Notes: generated from the letters alone by a model not told the origin. Positions 44,934-53,872 are shown, counted from the first letter of the stretch. The stretch is 64,000 nucleotides of DNA from an uncultured Arthrobacter sp. (GCF_947493765.1 NZ_CANLSZ010000001.1:248001-312000); one strand, 5' to 3'. Translations and numbers: made by a program.

Positions 44934-45956
44934 TCAGACCCCCGCACCCGCGCGGGAGGCCCGGACGGCGCGGAACATGCGGGGAGAGTAGAGGTACACC
45001 GCGACCACGACGGCCGTGAACAGCGAGGCGCTCACGGCCAGGGGCGGTGCCGCCGTCGCCGCCACGAAGCCCGCTGCGCCGGTGAGAGCCGACATGATGC
45101 TCACGAAGACCGCCACCTGCACGTGGCTCAGGCCGGTCTCGGTGAGGCGCTGGTAGACGTGCTGGCGGTGCGCGGCGTACAGCCGCTCACCGCGCCGGGC
45201 GCGCTGCAGGAGCGTGGTGAAGGTGTCCGCGAGGTAGATGAGCACCGGCGAGAGGAGGTACTCGAGGTACACCCCCGCCAGCAGGCCGGTCACGGCGATC
45301 GCGGCGATGGCCGCTCCGAGCAGGTAGCTGCCCACGTCGCCCAGGAAGACGAACCCCCGACCGAGGTTCCAGGGCAGGAACCCCGCGAAGGCGGCCGCGA
45401 CCACCAGCCCCGACACGGTGAGCCAGAGCTGGTCGCTCAGCATGCCGGCCCACGCGTAGAAGAGCCCGACCACGATCCCGTGCATCCCGGAGATGCCGTT
45501 GATCCCGTCCATGAAGTTGGCCGTGTTGATGTAGGTCGCCACGGCGATCGCGCCGACCGGGACCCACCAGTAGCTGCTGTCCTCGATGGTCGTCGCCAGC
45601 GCCGCGGTACCGATCACGCCGATGAGCAGCTGGACGGACGCGCGGATCCTGATCGACAGTCCGCGGAAGTCCTCGATCCACCCCAGGGCGGCAGCAGCGC
45701 CGGTCATCGCGATCACCGCGAGGACGAGCGAGCGGTCGACGGCGACCAGCCCGGTGGCGAGCGAGAGCACCAGGGCCACGAGGACGGCCGCGCCGACGGC
45801 CAGGCCCATGCCGCGGATCACGGGCGTGGAGTGCGAGGACCTGTCGTTCGGGATGTCGATGACACCCAGTCTCCGGAGCAGGGGCGCCACCACGAACGGC
45901 AGGAGGACGGAGAGACCGAACGCCACGACTCCCACGAGGAGCAGGAGCGGGTTCAC
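44934..45956 (-). CDS. wecA: MraY/WecA-like undecaprenyl-phosphate sugar-1-phosphate transferase
   Basis: Loads a sugar-1-phosphate on undecaprenyl/decaprenyl phosphate to start wall-glycan (arabinogalactan-like or teichoic) synthesis. The 340-residue protein has about 11 helices and the family motifs DRSSHSTPVIRGMG (~38-51), NTANFMDGINGISG (~132-145), GRGFVFLGDVGSYLLG (~187-202) and HRQHVYQRLTE (~240), including the Asp residues that bind Mg. By position between sua5 and the atp genes it matches mycobacterial WecA. The GTG at 45956 overlaps the stop of the preceding dehydratase gene (GTGA). The frame stays open to 46484 inside that gene, which is a shadow. Confidence 0.9.
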   Translation of the reverse strand: MNPLLLLVGVVAFGLSVLLPFVVAPLLRRLGVIDIPNDRSSHSTPVIRGMGLAVGAAVLVALVLSLATGLVAVDRSLVLAVIAMTGAAAALGWIEDFRGLSIRIRASVQLLIGVIGTAALATTIEDSSYWWVPVGAIAVATYINTANFMDGINGISGMHGIVVGLFYAWAGMLSDQLWLTVSGLVVAAAFAGFLPWNLGRGFVFLGDVGSYLLGAAIAAIAVTGLLAGVYLEYLLSPVLIYLADTFTTLLQRARRGERLYAAHRQHVYQRLTETGLSHVQVAVFVSIMSALTGAAGFVAATAAPPLAVSASLFTAVVVAVYLYSPRMFRAVRASRAGAGV

Positions 45957-47842
45957 GGCACACGCCCCTCGATGGTCGGAAGGGCGGGATCGTCCACCGG
46001 CGGGTCCAGCCGGCGGGCGCCGAAACCGCCCTGGGTCTTCCACTGCCGCAGGCTCAGTCGATCGGGGTCCAGCGCCGCGACCGAGGTGTGCGAGATCTTC
46101 GGGTGCAGCGGCCGGGAGTCGTCCTCGCCGATGCCCATGAGGTCCTCGTGCATCTTCTCCCCCGGGCGCAGGCCGGTGAAGACGATGCCGATGTCCTTCC
46201 CGCTCATCGCGATCATGCGCTGTGCCACGTCGAGGATCTTCACGGCCTCCCCCATGTCGAGGATGAGCACCTCGCCTCCCCTGCCGATCGCCCCGGCCTG
46301 GATGACGAGCTGGCAGGCCTCCGGGATGGTCATGAAGAAGCGCGTCACGGCGGGGTCGGTCACGGTGATGGGACCTCCGGTCCGGATCTGCTCCGTGAAG
46401 AGGGGGAGCATGGACCCCCGGCTGCCGATGACGTTGCCGAAGCGCACGGAGACGTAGCGCTGCCCGGTCCGTTCCGCGTGCCACGACGTGAGCTTCTCCG
46501 CCACGCGTTTGGAGTGGCCGAGAGCACTCGTGGGATCGGCCGCCTTGTCCGTGGAGATGTTGACGAAGTTCGTGACCCCGACGGCGCTCGAGGCACGCAG
46601 CACGTTGAGCGTGCCCTGCACGTTCGTCTTCCAGGCCTCCTCCGGGTACTGCTCCAGGATGGAGACGTGCTTGAGGGCGGCGGCGTGGAAGACGACCTCC
46701 GGCCGGCGGTCCTCGAAGATGTCGAGGAGGGCGTCGGCGTCCCGGATGTCGGCCAGGACGGTGTCGCGCCCCGTGAGCAGTCCGCGGCCCGTGAGGGTGA
46801 TCTGGGTGGACTGCAGACCGGTCTCGTCACGGTCCAGCATGATGAGTTCGGACGGGGAGAACGCCGCGAGCTGGCGGCAGAGCTCGGAGCCGATCGACCC
46901 GCCGGCCCCCGTCACCAGTACGCGCTTGCCCGTCACGTACCCGGCGACCTCGTCGGGATGGATGTCCACCGGACGCCGTCCGATGAGATCCTCCACGGCC
47001 ACCTCCCGGAAGTCGGTCATGGCGGCCCCCGCGGCACCGGCGCCGCCCAGGATGTCGCGCAGGGGTGGCAGGACGAGGACCTTGATCCCCAGGCCCGCCA
47101 CCAGGTCCGAGACCCGCCGCACCTGGGCCGCCTCCACCTCGGCGAACGCGATCACGAGGACCGAGGCCTGGGTCCTCGCGGCGATCGCCGGCAGGTCGTC
47201 GATGGTCCCGAGGACGGGGACGGAGGACAACCGGAGGTGCTTCTTCGAGGCGTCGTCGTCGATGAGGCCCACCGGGAAGTACGGGGACCCCGGATCCTTC
47301 ATCATGCGGTCCACGAGCGAGTTGCCGAGGAAGCCCGCGCCGTAGATGAGGGTGCGCTGGGCGTCCTCCCCCGGCTTGGCCTTGCTCTCGACGTACATGC
47401 GCTTGAGGTACCGGGTGGCCGCCAGGAACATGCAGGCGAAGGGGAACGCGATGATGCCGATGCTTCGCGGCACGGCGAGCACCGGGAAGAACGCGACACT
47501 CACCAGGACGAGGATGACGCCCACGAGGACCGCCACGATCACCAGGAGTTTCGCCTCGTGGAAACTGCCGAAGCTGTATCTCCCCCGGTACAGCGCGAAG
47601 CTCAGCCCCACCACGAGCTGGGCCACCACGGCCACGGCGCAGAAGACCACAATGCCGGGATCGTTGATCTCGTTGACCAGCAGCTCGTAGCGCAGGATCA
47701 GGGCGAGCAGGATCGCGACGATCCAGGCGGCGGCGTCGAGCAGGTACTGCGACCACAGCCAGATCGCCGGTTTGTCGCCGGAGGACGCCCCTCCGGCGGA
47801 GCCTGAGGTTCCGGAGGCGCCCCGGTGTTCGTTGAGTCCCAT
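45953..47842 (-). CDS. FlaA1/CapD-like nucleoside-diphosphate-sugar dehydratase/epimerase
   Basis: A 629-residue membrane-anchored enzyme: about four N-terminal helices (~30-150), a Rossmann-like domain (LIYGAGFLGNSLV, ~185) and a C-terminal extended-SDR domain with VTGAGGSIGSELC (~310-320), the TDKAADP motif and GHSKR. It belongs to the FlaA1/WbpM/CapD family that makes 4-keto or epimerised UDP-sugars for surface polysaccharides. The residue used as general base (Met or Tyr in the x-x-x-G-S-K-R stretch) is Leu here (SALGHSKR). ATG 47842 has AGGA 4 bases upstream. The stop overlaps the wecA start by 4 bases. Confidence 0.92.
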   Translation of the reverse strand: MGLNEHRGASGTSGSAGGASSGDKPAIWLWSQYLLDAAAWIVAILLALILRYELLVNEINDPGIVVFCAVAVVAQLVVGLSFALYRGRYSFGSFHEAKLLVIVAVLVGVILVLVSVAFFPVLAVPRSIGIIAFPFACMFLAATRYLKRMYVESKAKPGEDAQRTLIYGAGFLGNSLVDRMMKDPGSPYFPVGLIDDDASKKHLRLSSVPVLGTIDDLPAIAARTQASVLVIAFAEVEAAQVRRVSDLVAGLGIKVLVLPPLRDILGGAGAAGAAMTDFREVAVEDLIGRRPVDIHPDEVAGYVTGKRVLVTGAGGSIGSELCRQLAAFSPSELIMLDRDETGLQSTQITLTGRGLLTGRDTVLADIRDADALLDIFEDRRPEVVFHAAALKHVSILEQYPEEAWKTNVQGTLNVLRASSAVGVTNFVNISTDKAADPTSALGHSKRVAEKLTSWHAERTGQRYVSVRFGNVIGSRGSMLPLFTEQIRTGGPITVTDPAVTRFFMTIPEACQLVIQAGAIGRGGEVLILDMGEAVKILDVAQRMIAMSGKDIGIVFTGLRPGEKMHEDLMGIGEDDSRPLHPKISHTSVAALDPDRLSLRQWKTQGGFGARRLDPPVDDPALPTIEGRVP

Positions 47843-47947
47843 ATGTCCTAACGGTGCCATGCAGGTGACCACCGCGTTCCCGGTGATCGGCGCCCACCCG
47901 CGGCGGAGGAGCCAGGACGGGCCGGGCGGGGTCGGAACACGGTGCAA

Positions 47948-47953
47948 TAGACT
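47948..47953 (+). promoter_or_regulatory. -10 element TAGACT of the glycosyltransferase-epimerase pair
   Basis: TAGACT in the divergent gap between the dehydratase start (47842) and the glycosyltransferase start (48034). Predicted transcription starts near 47960, giving a leader of ~74 bases with a ribosome-binding site, so this promoter is not leaderless. Confidence 0.4.
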
Positions 47954-48033
47954 GCTTCTACGAAGAGAATACCAACTGCACCACCTGTGCCTGATCCGTT
48001 GCGCACCGCCCGGCGCGGCCCGGAAGGAACCCG

Positions 48034-49005
48034 TTGCACGATCCGGACGCCGACGCCCAGCACGTGTTCATCGTCATCACCACCTTCAACCGGGCCGGTC
48101 TCCTGGACGAGCTGCTCCGGTCGATCGCCCGGCTCGACCCCCTCCCTGGAGGCGTCGTCGTCGTCGACAACGCGAGCACCGACGGGACGGCCGACGTCCT
48201 CGCCGCGGCACGGCTGCCCTGTCCGCTGCTGATCGAGCGGCTGCCGCACAATGTCGGCGGTGCCGGCGGATTCGCGGCCGGCATGGCCCGCGCACTGGAC
48301 GAGGGTGCCGGGTGGCTCTGGCTCATGGACGACGACGTCGTCGTCCTTCCCGCTGCGCTGGAGTCCTTCCGCCCGTGGATGCGGCGCTACCCGTGCATCC
48401 ACGGCAGGCGGTACGACGCCGCGGGCGAGCCCTTCTTCTGGCAGCACCTCCTCCACGAGTCCCTCGGGGTGCACCTGCCGGTGCGCGGGGACGTCTTCGA
48501 GGACTCCCCGGTCTTCCACACCAATGTGGGCTGTTTCGAGGGCATGCTGGTCTCCGCCGCCGTGGTGCGCGAGATCGGCCTGCCCGATGCCCGGTTCTTC
48601 CTCAACGGCGACGACCTGACGTACGGCTGGCTCATCTCCCGGCGTCATCCTGTGGCGTACGTCGACGCGTTCGTGCTGCGGAAGACCCGGGCGCAGCGCC
48701 AGATCGATCTCGGGGTGCGGCACCTGAACGACTCCAGTGACCTCTCACGCTTCTGCGGCATGCGCAATCGCGGGCACCTGGCGCGGTACCTCCGGCTCCA
48801 CGGCAGCTACAGCAGGGTGGGGTTCGGGGTGGGGACGCTCCTCGCGGCCGGCAAGGAGCTGGTCCGGCTGGTCGCCGTCGAGCGCTCGCTCACCGGGCTG
48901 GCCCCGGTCTGGCGGGGCTGGCGGGCCGCACGGACCATCCTGCGCGATCCGCACTGGCGCCCCGAGCCCCCGTTCCGCGACCGGCGTGCGGGCGGTGCCG
49001 CGTGA
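48034..49005 (+). CDS. Family 2 glycosyltransferase (galactofuranosyltransferase-like)
   Basis: A 323-residue GT-A fold glycosyltransferase. It shows ITTFNRAG (~15-22), DNASTDGT, the block NVGGAGGF at 73-80 and the metal-binding DDD at 99-101 (WLMDDDVV). The GGAGGF-DDD arrangement is characteristic of GlfT1/rhamnosyl-type enzymes of wall-galactan and related glycans; sugar and acceptor are unknown. The TTG start at 48034 is supported by GGAAGGA 5 bases upstream. Its stop overlaps the epimerase start (GTGA). The paralogue at 50830-51750 has the same motifs at the same residue positions. Confidence 0.9.
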   Translation: MHDPDADAQHVFIVITTFNRAGLLDELLRSIARLDPLPGGVVVVDNASTDGTADVLAAARLPCPLLIERLPHNVGGAGGFAAGMARALDEGAGWLWLMDDDVVVLPAALESFRPWMRRYPCIHGRRYDAAGEPFFWQHLLHESLGVHLPVRGDVFEDSPVFHTNVGCFEGMLVSAAVVREIGLPDARFFLNGDDLTYGWLISRRHPVAYVDAFVLRKTRAQRQIDLGVRHLNDSSDLSRFCGMRNRGHLARYLRLHGSYSRVGFGVGTLLAAGKELVRLVAVERSLTGLAPVWRGWRAARTILRDPHWRPEPPFRDRRAGGAA

Positions 49006-49940
49006 GCTGGGCCGTGGTGGGCGGCTCGGGCTTCGTCGGAGCGGCGGTCCTCGACGCGCTCACGGCTGCCGGGATCGACGCCCGCACCGTTCCCGCACCC
49101 CGGCTCACCACGGAGGCGGAGAGCGCTGCCGCGCTCGTCGCGGAAGCCCACCGGTACGACGTCGGCGCACTGGGAACGGCGCTGCGCGGGCACGACGTCG
49201 TGGTCAACGCCGCCGGGATGGCGACCCCCTCGGCCCCTGCCGGGCCGGAGCTGCTGGGCGCGAACGCACTGCTTCCCGCCGTCGTCGCCTGCGCCGCGGC
49301 CAGGGCCGGCGTGCACCGCGTCATCCACCTCAGCAGCGCCGCGGTGCAGGGCAGTGCCCGACGACTGGACGAGACGACCGCGGTGCAGCCGTTCTCCGCC
49401 TATTCACGCAGCAAGGCGCTCGGCGAGCAGGCGCTCACCGCACTGGACCCGCCGGAGCTCTCGGTGGTGATCCTGCGGGCCACGTCGGTGCAGGGCCACG
49501 GACGACCCACGACGGCGTCACTCGCGAAACTGGCGCGCTCGCCCCTGGCGTCGGTGGCCGCCCCCGGGACCGCGCCGTCGCCCGTCACGTCGGTCGGCGC
49601 GCTGGCGGACCTCGTCGTCGCGATCGGCCGGCACGGGGCAGCCGTGCCGGGCATCGTCCTGCAGCCGTGGGAGGGCCTGTCGGTACGGACCGTGCTCGAG
49701 GCCGCGGGCGGCCGGCCGCGCCTGCTCCCCGCCGTCCTGTGCAGGACCGCGGTCTCGGCCGGTTTCAGGATCTCGTCACTGCTGGGCGGCCGCCTCGACG
49801 GCCAGGTGCGCCGCGTCGAACTGCTCTGGTTCGGGCAGGACCAGGTGCCGGGGTGGGCCGCGGAGCAGGGACTCGCACCCCGGCCCGCGGTGCGGGACGT
49901 CCTGGCCCGGGCCGGTCGCGGCGACCGAGCCGGGCGGTAG
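49002..49940 (+). CDS. NAD-dependent epimerase/dehydratase
   Basis: A 312-residue extended SDR with VVGGSGFVGAAVLDAL at the N terminus (Rossmann glycines) and the catalytic YSRSK in FSAYSRSKALGEQAL (~131-145). It resembles UDP-sugar epimerases/reductases. It is translated from a GTG that overlaps the glycosyltransferase stop (GTGA), so both likely serve the same surface-glycan pathway. It converges on sua5, with 57 bases between stops. Confidence 0.87.
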   Translation: MSWAVVGGSGFVGAAVLDALTAAGIDARTVPAPRLTTEAESAAALVAEAHRYDVGALGTALRGHDVVVNAAGMATPSAPAGPELLGANALLPAVVACAAARAGVHRVIHLSSAAVQGSARRLDETTAVQPFSAYSRSKALGEQALTALDPPELSVVILRATSVQGHGRPTTASLAKLARSPLASVAAPGTAPSPVTSVGALADLVVAIGRHGAAVPGIVLQPWEGLSVRTVLEAAGGRPRLLPAVLCRTAVSAGFRISSLLGGRLDGQVRRVELLWFGQDQVPGWAAEQGLAPRPAVRDVLARAGRGDRAGR

Positions 49941-49997
49941 CTGTGGTCGGCGGCCTCGGTCGGTAGCGCCTCGGCCAGTATGCCCGGCGTCAGAGCT

Positions 49998-50753
49998 TCA
50001 GGCAGCCGGGCCCCTGCCCTCCGGTGCTGCGTCTACCGCCGGCGCTGCGTCCGCCGGGTCCCTGTCCTCCGGTGCTGCGTCTACCGCCAGCTCGGCGTCG
50101 TCGCCTGCACCGGCGAGGCCCGGCACCACCTCCCGCAGCCGTGCCGCGGAGAGGTTTCCCTGCCGGACGATCCGGAGGACCTCGCCCGTCGCGTCGACGA
50201 TGGTGGAGCCGATGCCGTCGGCCGCGGTCCGTGGACCGGCGTCCAGGTAGACGGCCACCGATTCGGCGAGCTGCGCTGCGGCATCGGCCGCCGTGGTGGC
50301 CGCGTCCTGCCCCGTCCGGTTGGCCGAGGAGACCGCGAGGGGGCCCGTGAGGGCCAGCAGCTCGAGTGCGACGTCGTCGTCGGGGACCCTCAGGGCCACG
50401 GTTCCCAACGTGTCGCCCAGGTCCCAGCTCAGGGACGGCTGCGCATGGCAGATGAGTGTGAGGGCTCCCGGCCAGAAGGCCTCCGCGAGTCGCCGGGCGT
50501 CCGGGTGGACCTCGACGGCGAGGCCGTCGAGCGTCTGGAGCCGCGGGATGAGGACGGGCGGGGGCATGTTCCGCCCGCGCCCCTTGGAGGCGAGCAGTGT
50601 CGCCACGGCCTGCGGGGAGAACGCGTCGGCCCCGATGCCGTACACGGTGTCCGTCGGCAGGACCACGCACTGCTTGCGCTCCACCGCCCGGTGGGCGGCG
50701 GCGAGGCCGTCGCGTCGCTGGGCAGGATCGGAGCAGTCGTAACTGGTAATCAC
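49998..50753 (-). CDS. sua5: L-threonylcarbamoyladenylate synthase (Sua5/YwlC/YrdC)
   Basis: Makes threonylcarbamoyl-AMP for the t6A modification of tRNAs reading ANN codons. The 251-residue protein has the core motif VVLPTDTVYGIGADAF (~29-45), the KGRGRNMPPPVLI loop, WPGALTLI and the SSANRTGQDAATTAADA region. A C-terminal tail of ~30 residues is made of two near-identical 12-residue Asp/Ala/Pro repeats (AVDAAPEDRDPA, AVDAAPEGRGPA) and is not part of the fold. The start is GTG 50753 with AAGGA upstream; the frame to 50879 is an extension without support. In most Actinobacteria the gene follows prmC directly, whereas here a glycosyltransferase intervenes. Confidence 0.93.
   Translation of the reverse strand: MITSYDCSDPAQRRDGLAAAHRAVERKQCVVLPTDTVYGIGADAFSPQAVATLLASKGRGRNMPPPVLIPRLQTLDGLAVEVHPDARRLAEAFWPGALTLICHAQPSLSWDLGDTLGTVALRVPDDDVALELLALTGPLAVSSANRTGQDAATTAADAAAQLAESVAVYLDAGPRTAADGIGSTIVDATGEVLRIVRQGNLSAARLREVVPGLAGAGDDAELAVDAAPEDRDPADAAPAVDAAPEGRGPAA
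50005..50088 (-). repeat. 36-bp direct repeat in the sua5 3' end
   Basis: Copies at 50005-50040 and 50053-50088 differ at two positions and are 12 bases apart. They encode the repeated Asp/Ala/Pro segments of the Sua5 tail, and the frame is kept by the 48-base period. Confidence 0.85.
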
Positions 50754-50829
50754 GCACTCATCCTTCCACTGCGGAACCGGGCGGCGCACATCGCCCGCCG
50801 GCACCGGCATGCGCCCGCGGCGCGCCACC

Positions 50830-51750
50830 TCAGGAGGACGGCGGAGGGCCGAAGCCCCTGCCCCGCAGACCGCCCGCATAGGCGGAGAACCAGGCCCGCA
50901 GTCCCGGGAGGTCGCGCCGGGTGAGGAAGTAGTAGGGGAAGCCGATCACGTCCGCCCCGAACCAGCGGAGATTGCGGTGCTTGCGGGCCAGGTGCGCCCT
51001 GTTGCGGAAGTAGGAGAAGCGCTTGAAGTCACCCTCGGGGATCACCGGCGTCAGGAAGCCTCCGAAGATCGGTTTCATCTCGGACCAGGTCGCCGGATGG
51101 CGTACCGCGACACTCGTCAGCGTCCCGTAGCGGAGACCGGCCTTCCTCACGCGGGCCAGGAAGTCCACCTCGTCGCCGCGGATGAAGTACTTCATGTCGG
51201 GCAGGCCGATCGTCGAGAAGACCTCCGCCCGGATCAGGGCCCCGTTGAAGAAGTGCACCATGTCCGGGAGGTAGCCCCGGGCCTCCAGGGTCGCCCTGTC
51301 GTTCGTCAGCAGTCCGTTGATGCGGAAGTTGAAGGACAGCCGCGAGGGATCGGAGGTCGCCGCGACCAGCGGGCTGACGATGTCGAGGTCGTGCTCGCGT
51401 GCGGCGTCGAGCAGCGCCGCGAGGCACCGCTCGTCCTCGGGGTGGCCGTCGTCGTCCATCAGCCAGATCCACTGTGCACCGCTGGCGATGGCGGCGAGGA
51501 TCGCGAAGGCGAACCCGCCGGCGCCGCCGAGATTGGCCTTTGAGCGGAGATAGTGGATGTTGCCCTCCGCGGCGTCGACGACGGCGGTGGCCGGCGTCGT
51601 GCCCGAATCCACGAGGGCGACGGTCCTGATGGGTGCGCTCTGCGCCGCGAGCTTCTGCAGCAGCAGCGCGAGTTCCGCCGGCCGGTCGTAGGTGACGGCG
51701 GCGACCGCCACCGTCGCGGGTGGTGCGGCGCCCTCGGTCCGTGTGGTCAT
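50830..51750 (-). CDS. Family 2 glycosyltransferase (galactofuranosyltransferase-like)
   Basis: A 306-residue glycosyltransferase with NLGGAGGF at 73-80, DDD at 99-101 (WLMDDDGH), FNGALIR and a C-terminal region with FKRFSYFRNRAHLARKH, close to GlfT1-like enzymes. It is a clear paralogue of the protein at 48034. The acceptor is unknown; the neighbouring WecA and FlaA1-like genes suggest wall glycan. The ATG at 51750 overlaps the prmC stop by 4 bases (ATGA), so a glycan gene is translationally coupled to a release-factor methyltransferase gene. Confidence 0.9.
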   Translation of the reverse strand: MTTRTEGAAPPATVAVAAVTYDRPAELALLLQKLAAQSAPIRTVALVDSGTTPATAVVDAAEGNIHYLRSKANLGGAGGFAFAILAAIASGAQWIWLMDDDGHPEDERCLAALLDAAREHDLDIVSPLVAATSDPSRLSFNFRINGLLTNDRATLEARGYLPDMVHFFNGALIRAEVFSTIGLPDMKYFIRGDEVDFLARVRKAGLRYGTLTSVAVRHPATWSEMKPIFGGFLTPVIPEGDFKRFSYFRNRAHLARKHRNLRWFGADVIGFPYYFLTRRDLPGLRAWFSAYAGGLRGRGFGPPPSS

Positions 51751-52619
51751 GGTCTGGTCCCGTCCGTCGTCGACCCGCCGGGCCGGTCGCTGTTCCTCAC
51801 GGCACTCGTTGCCCGGTCCCGGCCCGTGAGGTCCTGGTGCGTGGTGACCGCCTGCCACTGTCCTGCCTCCGCGAGGAAGCCCGCCACCGCGGGAGCCTGT
51901 ACCTCGGCGTGCTCCATGACGAAGTAGCCGCCGGCTCTCAGGAGCCTCGCCGCGGTCCTCGCGGCGGCACGCGGCAGGTCCAGACCGTCCGCTCCCCCGC
52001 CGTAGAGGGCCAGGTGCGGATCGTGGTCCGCCACCTCGGGGTCCACGGGCACCGCGTCGGGAGGGATGTACGGCGGGTTGGACACGACGACGTCGAACGA
52101 GCCGTCCTGCTCCGGCAACGCCGTCGCCAGGTCGCCCTGCGTGAGCTGCACGCCGAACGGGGCGAGATTGCGGTCCGCCCAGGCCAGGGCCAGCTCGCTG
52201 AGCTCGACGGCGTGCACCTCGGCGCCGGGGACCTCGTCGGCGACAGCCGCCGCGATCGCGCCCGAGCCCGTGCCCAGGTCCACGATCCGGGGAGCGTCCA
52301 ACGTCCAGGCGCGGTCGATCACGAGCTGCGCCACCGACTCCGTCTCCGGTCGCGGGATGAAGACCCCCGGGCCCACCGCGAGGTCCACCCGGCGGAAGGA
52401 CGCCGTGCCGGTCAGGTGCTGCAGCGGGACGCGCTCCGCCCGCTGCTCGACGAGTGCCTCGAAGCCGTCCGGCACGCGGGCGCCGGTCAGGACCAGTGCC
52501 CGCAGGCGCCCCCGGGAGACGCCCAGCAGATGCGCGGCGAGCAGTTCGGCGTCCACGCGCGGGCTGGGCACTCCGGCCGCGCGGAGCCGCTGCTCGGCCG
52601 AGCGCAGCGCGTCCTCCAC
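51747..52619 (-). CDS. prmC: Peptide chain release factor N5-glutamine methyltransferase
   Basis: Methylates the GGQ glutamine of release factors. The 290-residue protein has a helical N-terminal domain, FIPRPETE (~91-98), the SAM-binding VDLGTGSGAIA (~114-124) and the catalytic SNPPYIPP (~180-188). It is complete, with a Ser/Thr/Gly-rich end. It lies 2 bases after the prfA stop, so substrate and enzyme are made together. Confidence 0.95.
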   Translation of the reverse strand: MEDALRSAEQRLRAAGVPSPRVDAELLAAHLLGVSRGRLRALVLTGARVPDGFEALVEQRAERVPLQHLTGTASFRRVDLAVGPGVFIPRPETESVAQLVIDRAWTLDAPRIVDLGTGSGAIAAAVADEVPGAEVHAVELSELALAWADRNLAPFGVQLTQGDLATALPEQDGSFDVVVSNPPYIPPDAVPVDPEVADHDPHLALYGGGADGLDLPRAAARTAARLLRAGGYFVMEHAEVQAPAVAGFLAEAGQWQAVTTHQDLTGRDRATSAVRNSDRPGGSTTDGTRP

Positions 52620-52621
52620 GC

Positions 52622-53701
52622 CTACTCGTCCGCGCCGATGGCGTCGAGCCGCGCCTGCTCGTCCAGCTCGATCGCCGACTGCACCACCGGCTCCAGATCG
52701 CCGTTCATGACGGCGTCCAGGTTGTACGCCTTGTAGCCGGTCCGGTGATCGGCCACGCGGTTCTCCGGGTAGTTGTAGGTGCGGATGCGCTCCGAGCGGT
52801 CCATCGTGCGGATCTGCGACTTGCGGATGTCGGAGTTCGCGGCGTCGATCTTCTCCTGCTCGTGCGCCAGGATGCGCGAGCGCAGCACCCGCATGGCCGC
52901 CTCACGGTTCTGCAGCTGCGACTTCTCGTTCTGCATCGCGACGACGATCCCCGTGGGCAGGTGCGTGATCCTGACCGCAGAGTCCGTGGTGTTGACCGAC
53001 TGGCCCCCGGGCCCCGAGGAGCGGTAGACGTCGATCTTCAGGTCGTTCTGACTGATGTCGACCTCCTCCGGCTCGTCGACCTCCGGCAGGACGAGCACAC
53101 CCGCGGCGGAGGTGTGGATGCGTCCCTGCGACTCGGTGACCGGGACGCGCTGCACGCGGTGCACGCCGCCCTCGAACTTGAGGCGGGCGTAGACGCCCTC
53201 GGCCGGGTCGTTGGAGGACTGCTTGATCGCCATCTGGACGTCCTTGTACCCACCGAGATCGGACTCGTTGGCGGAGAGGAGTTCGGTCTTCCAGCCGCGC
53301 GACTCGGCGTACCGCGTGTACATGCGCAGCAGGTCGCCGGCGAAGAGGGCTGCCTCGTCGCCGCCCTCACCACCCTTGACCTCGATGATCACGTTGCGGC
53401 CGTCGTTGGGGTCGCGGGGGATGAGGAGGCGGCGCAGGCGCTCCTGCGCCGCGGCGAGCTGACCCTCGAGGACGGGGACCTCGGCGGCGAACTCCGGGTC
53501 CTCCCCCGCCATCTCGCGGGCGGCCTCGAGATCCTCGTCGAGCGCCGTCCACCGGTTGTGCGCGTCGACGATGCGGCCGAGCTCGGCGTACCGGCGTCCG
53601 AGCTTGCGGGCCAGCGCCTGGTCCGCGTGGACGGCCGGGTCGGCGAGCCGGTCCTGCAGCTCGGAGTGCTCATCGAGCAGTCCCTGGATGGATTCGAACA
53701 T
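52622..53701 (-). CDS. prfA: Peptide chain release factor 1
   Basis: Recognises UAA and UAG stop codons. The 359-residue protein contains the peptidyl-hydrolase GGQ at 232-234 ([10 protein letters not shown]), the RF1 codon-recognition region near residue 185, and a C-terminal helix. The length matches the family. The ATG at 53701 has AAAGAGG 8 bases upstream and TAGACT further up, so it has its own promoter although rho lies just upstream. Confidence 0.97.
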   Translation of the reverse strand: MFESIQGLLDEHSELQDRLADPAVHADQALARKLGRRYAELGRIVDAHNRWTALDEDLEAAREMAGEDPEFAAEVPVLEGQLAAAQERLRRLLIPRDPNDGRNVIIEVKGGEGGDEAALFAGDLLRMYTRYAESRGWKTELLSANESDLGGYKDVQMAIKQSSNDPAEGVYARLKFEGGVHRVQRVPVTESQGRIHTSAAGVLVLPEVDEPEEVDISQNDLKIDVYRSSGPGGQSVNTTDSAVRITHLPTGIVVAMQNEKSQLQNREAAMRVLRSRILAHEQEKIDAANSDIRKSQIRTMDRSERIRTYNYPENRVADHRTGYKAYNLDAVMNGDLEPVVQSAIELDEQARLDAIGADE

Positions 53702-53730
53702 CGGGTGTACCTCTTTCGGCGTGTGCAGCC

Positions 53731-53736
53731 AGTCTA
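53731..53736 (-). promoter_or_regulatory. -10 element TAGACT of prfA-prmC
   Basis: Minus-strand TAGACT with transcription predicted near 53724, a ~23-base leader and a ribosome-binding site before prfA. It lies downstream of the rho hairpin, consistent with separate transcription. Confidence 0.45.
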
Positions 53737-53820
53737 CGAAGGACGAGGTGGCAGGAATGACCGTCCGCCACGCGCCGGGCCGGTCGTTCCTGCTGTCTCG
53801 GCGCCGGCCTTAACAGCCGC

Positions 53821-53863
53821 AGCCGCTCGGGACACGACGGCTGGCGGCGTGTCCCGAACGGCT
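53821..53863 (-). terminator. Strong hairpin after rho
   Basis: A 16-bp stem (53821-53836 with 53848-53863, one mismatch) and an 11-base loop, beginning 9 bases after the rho stop. No T-tract follows. Its strength and place between rho and prfA suggest transcript termination or 3'-end protection. Confidence 0.65.
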
Positions 53864-53872
53864 GGTGGAGTG

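Noticed and set aside
44934-46484. A WecA protein fused to an N-terminal extension
   Set aside because: The extension is the wrong frame of the dehydratase gene; the GTG at 45956 gives a normal WecA length and a GTGA overlap.
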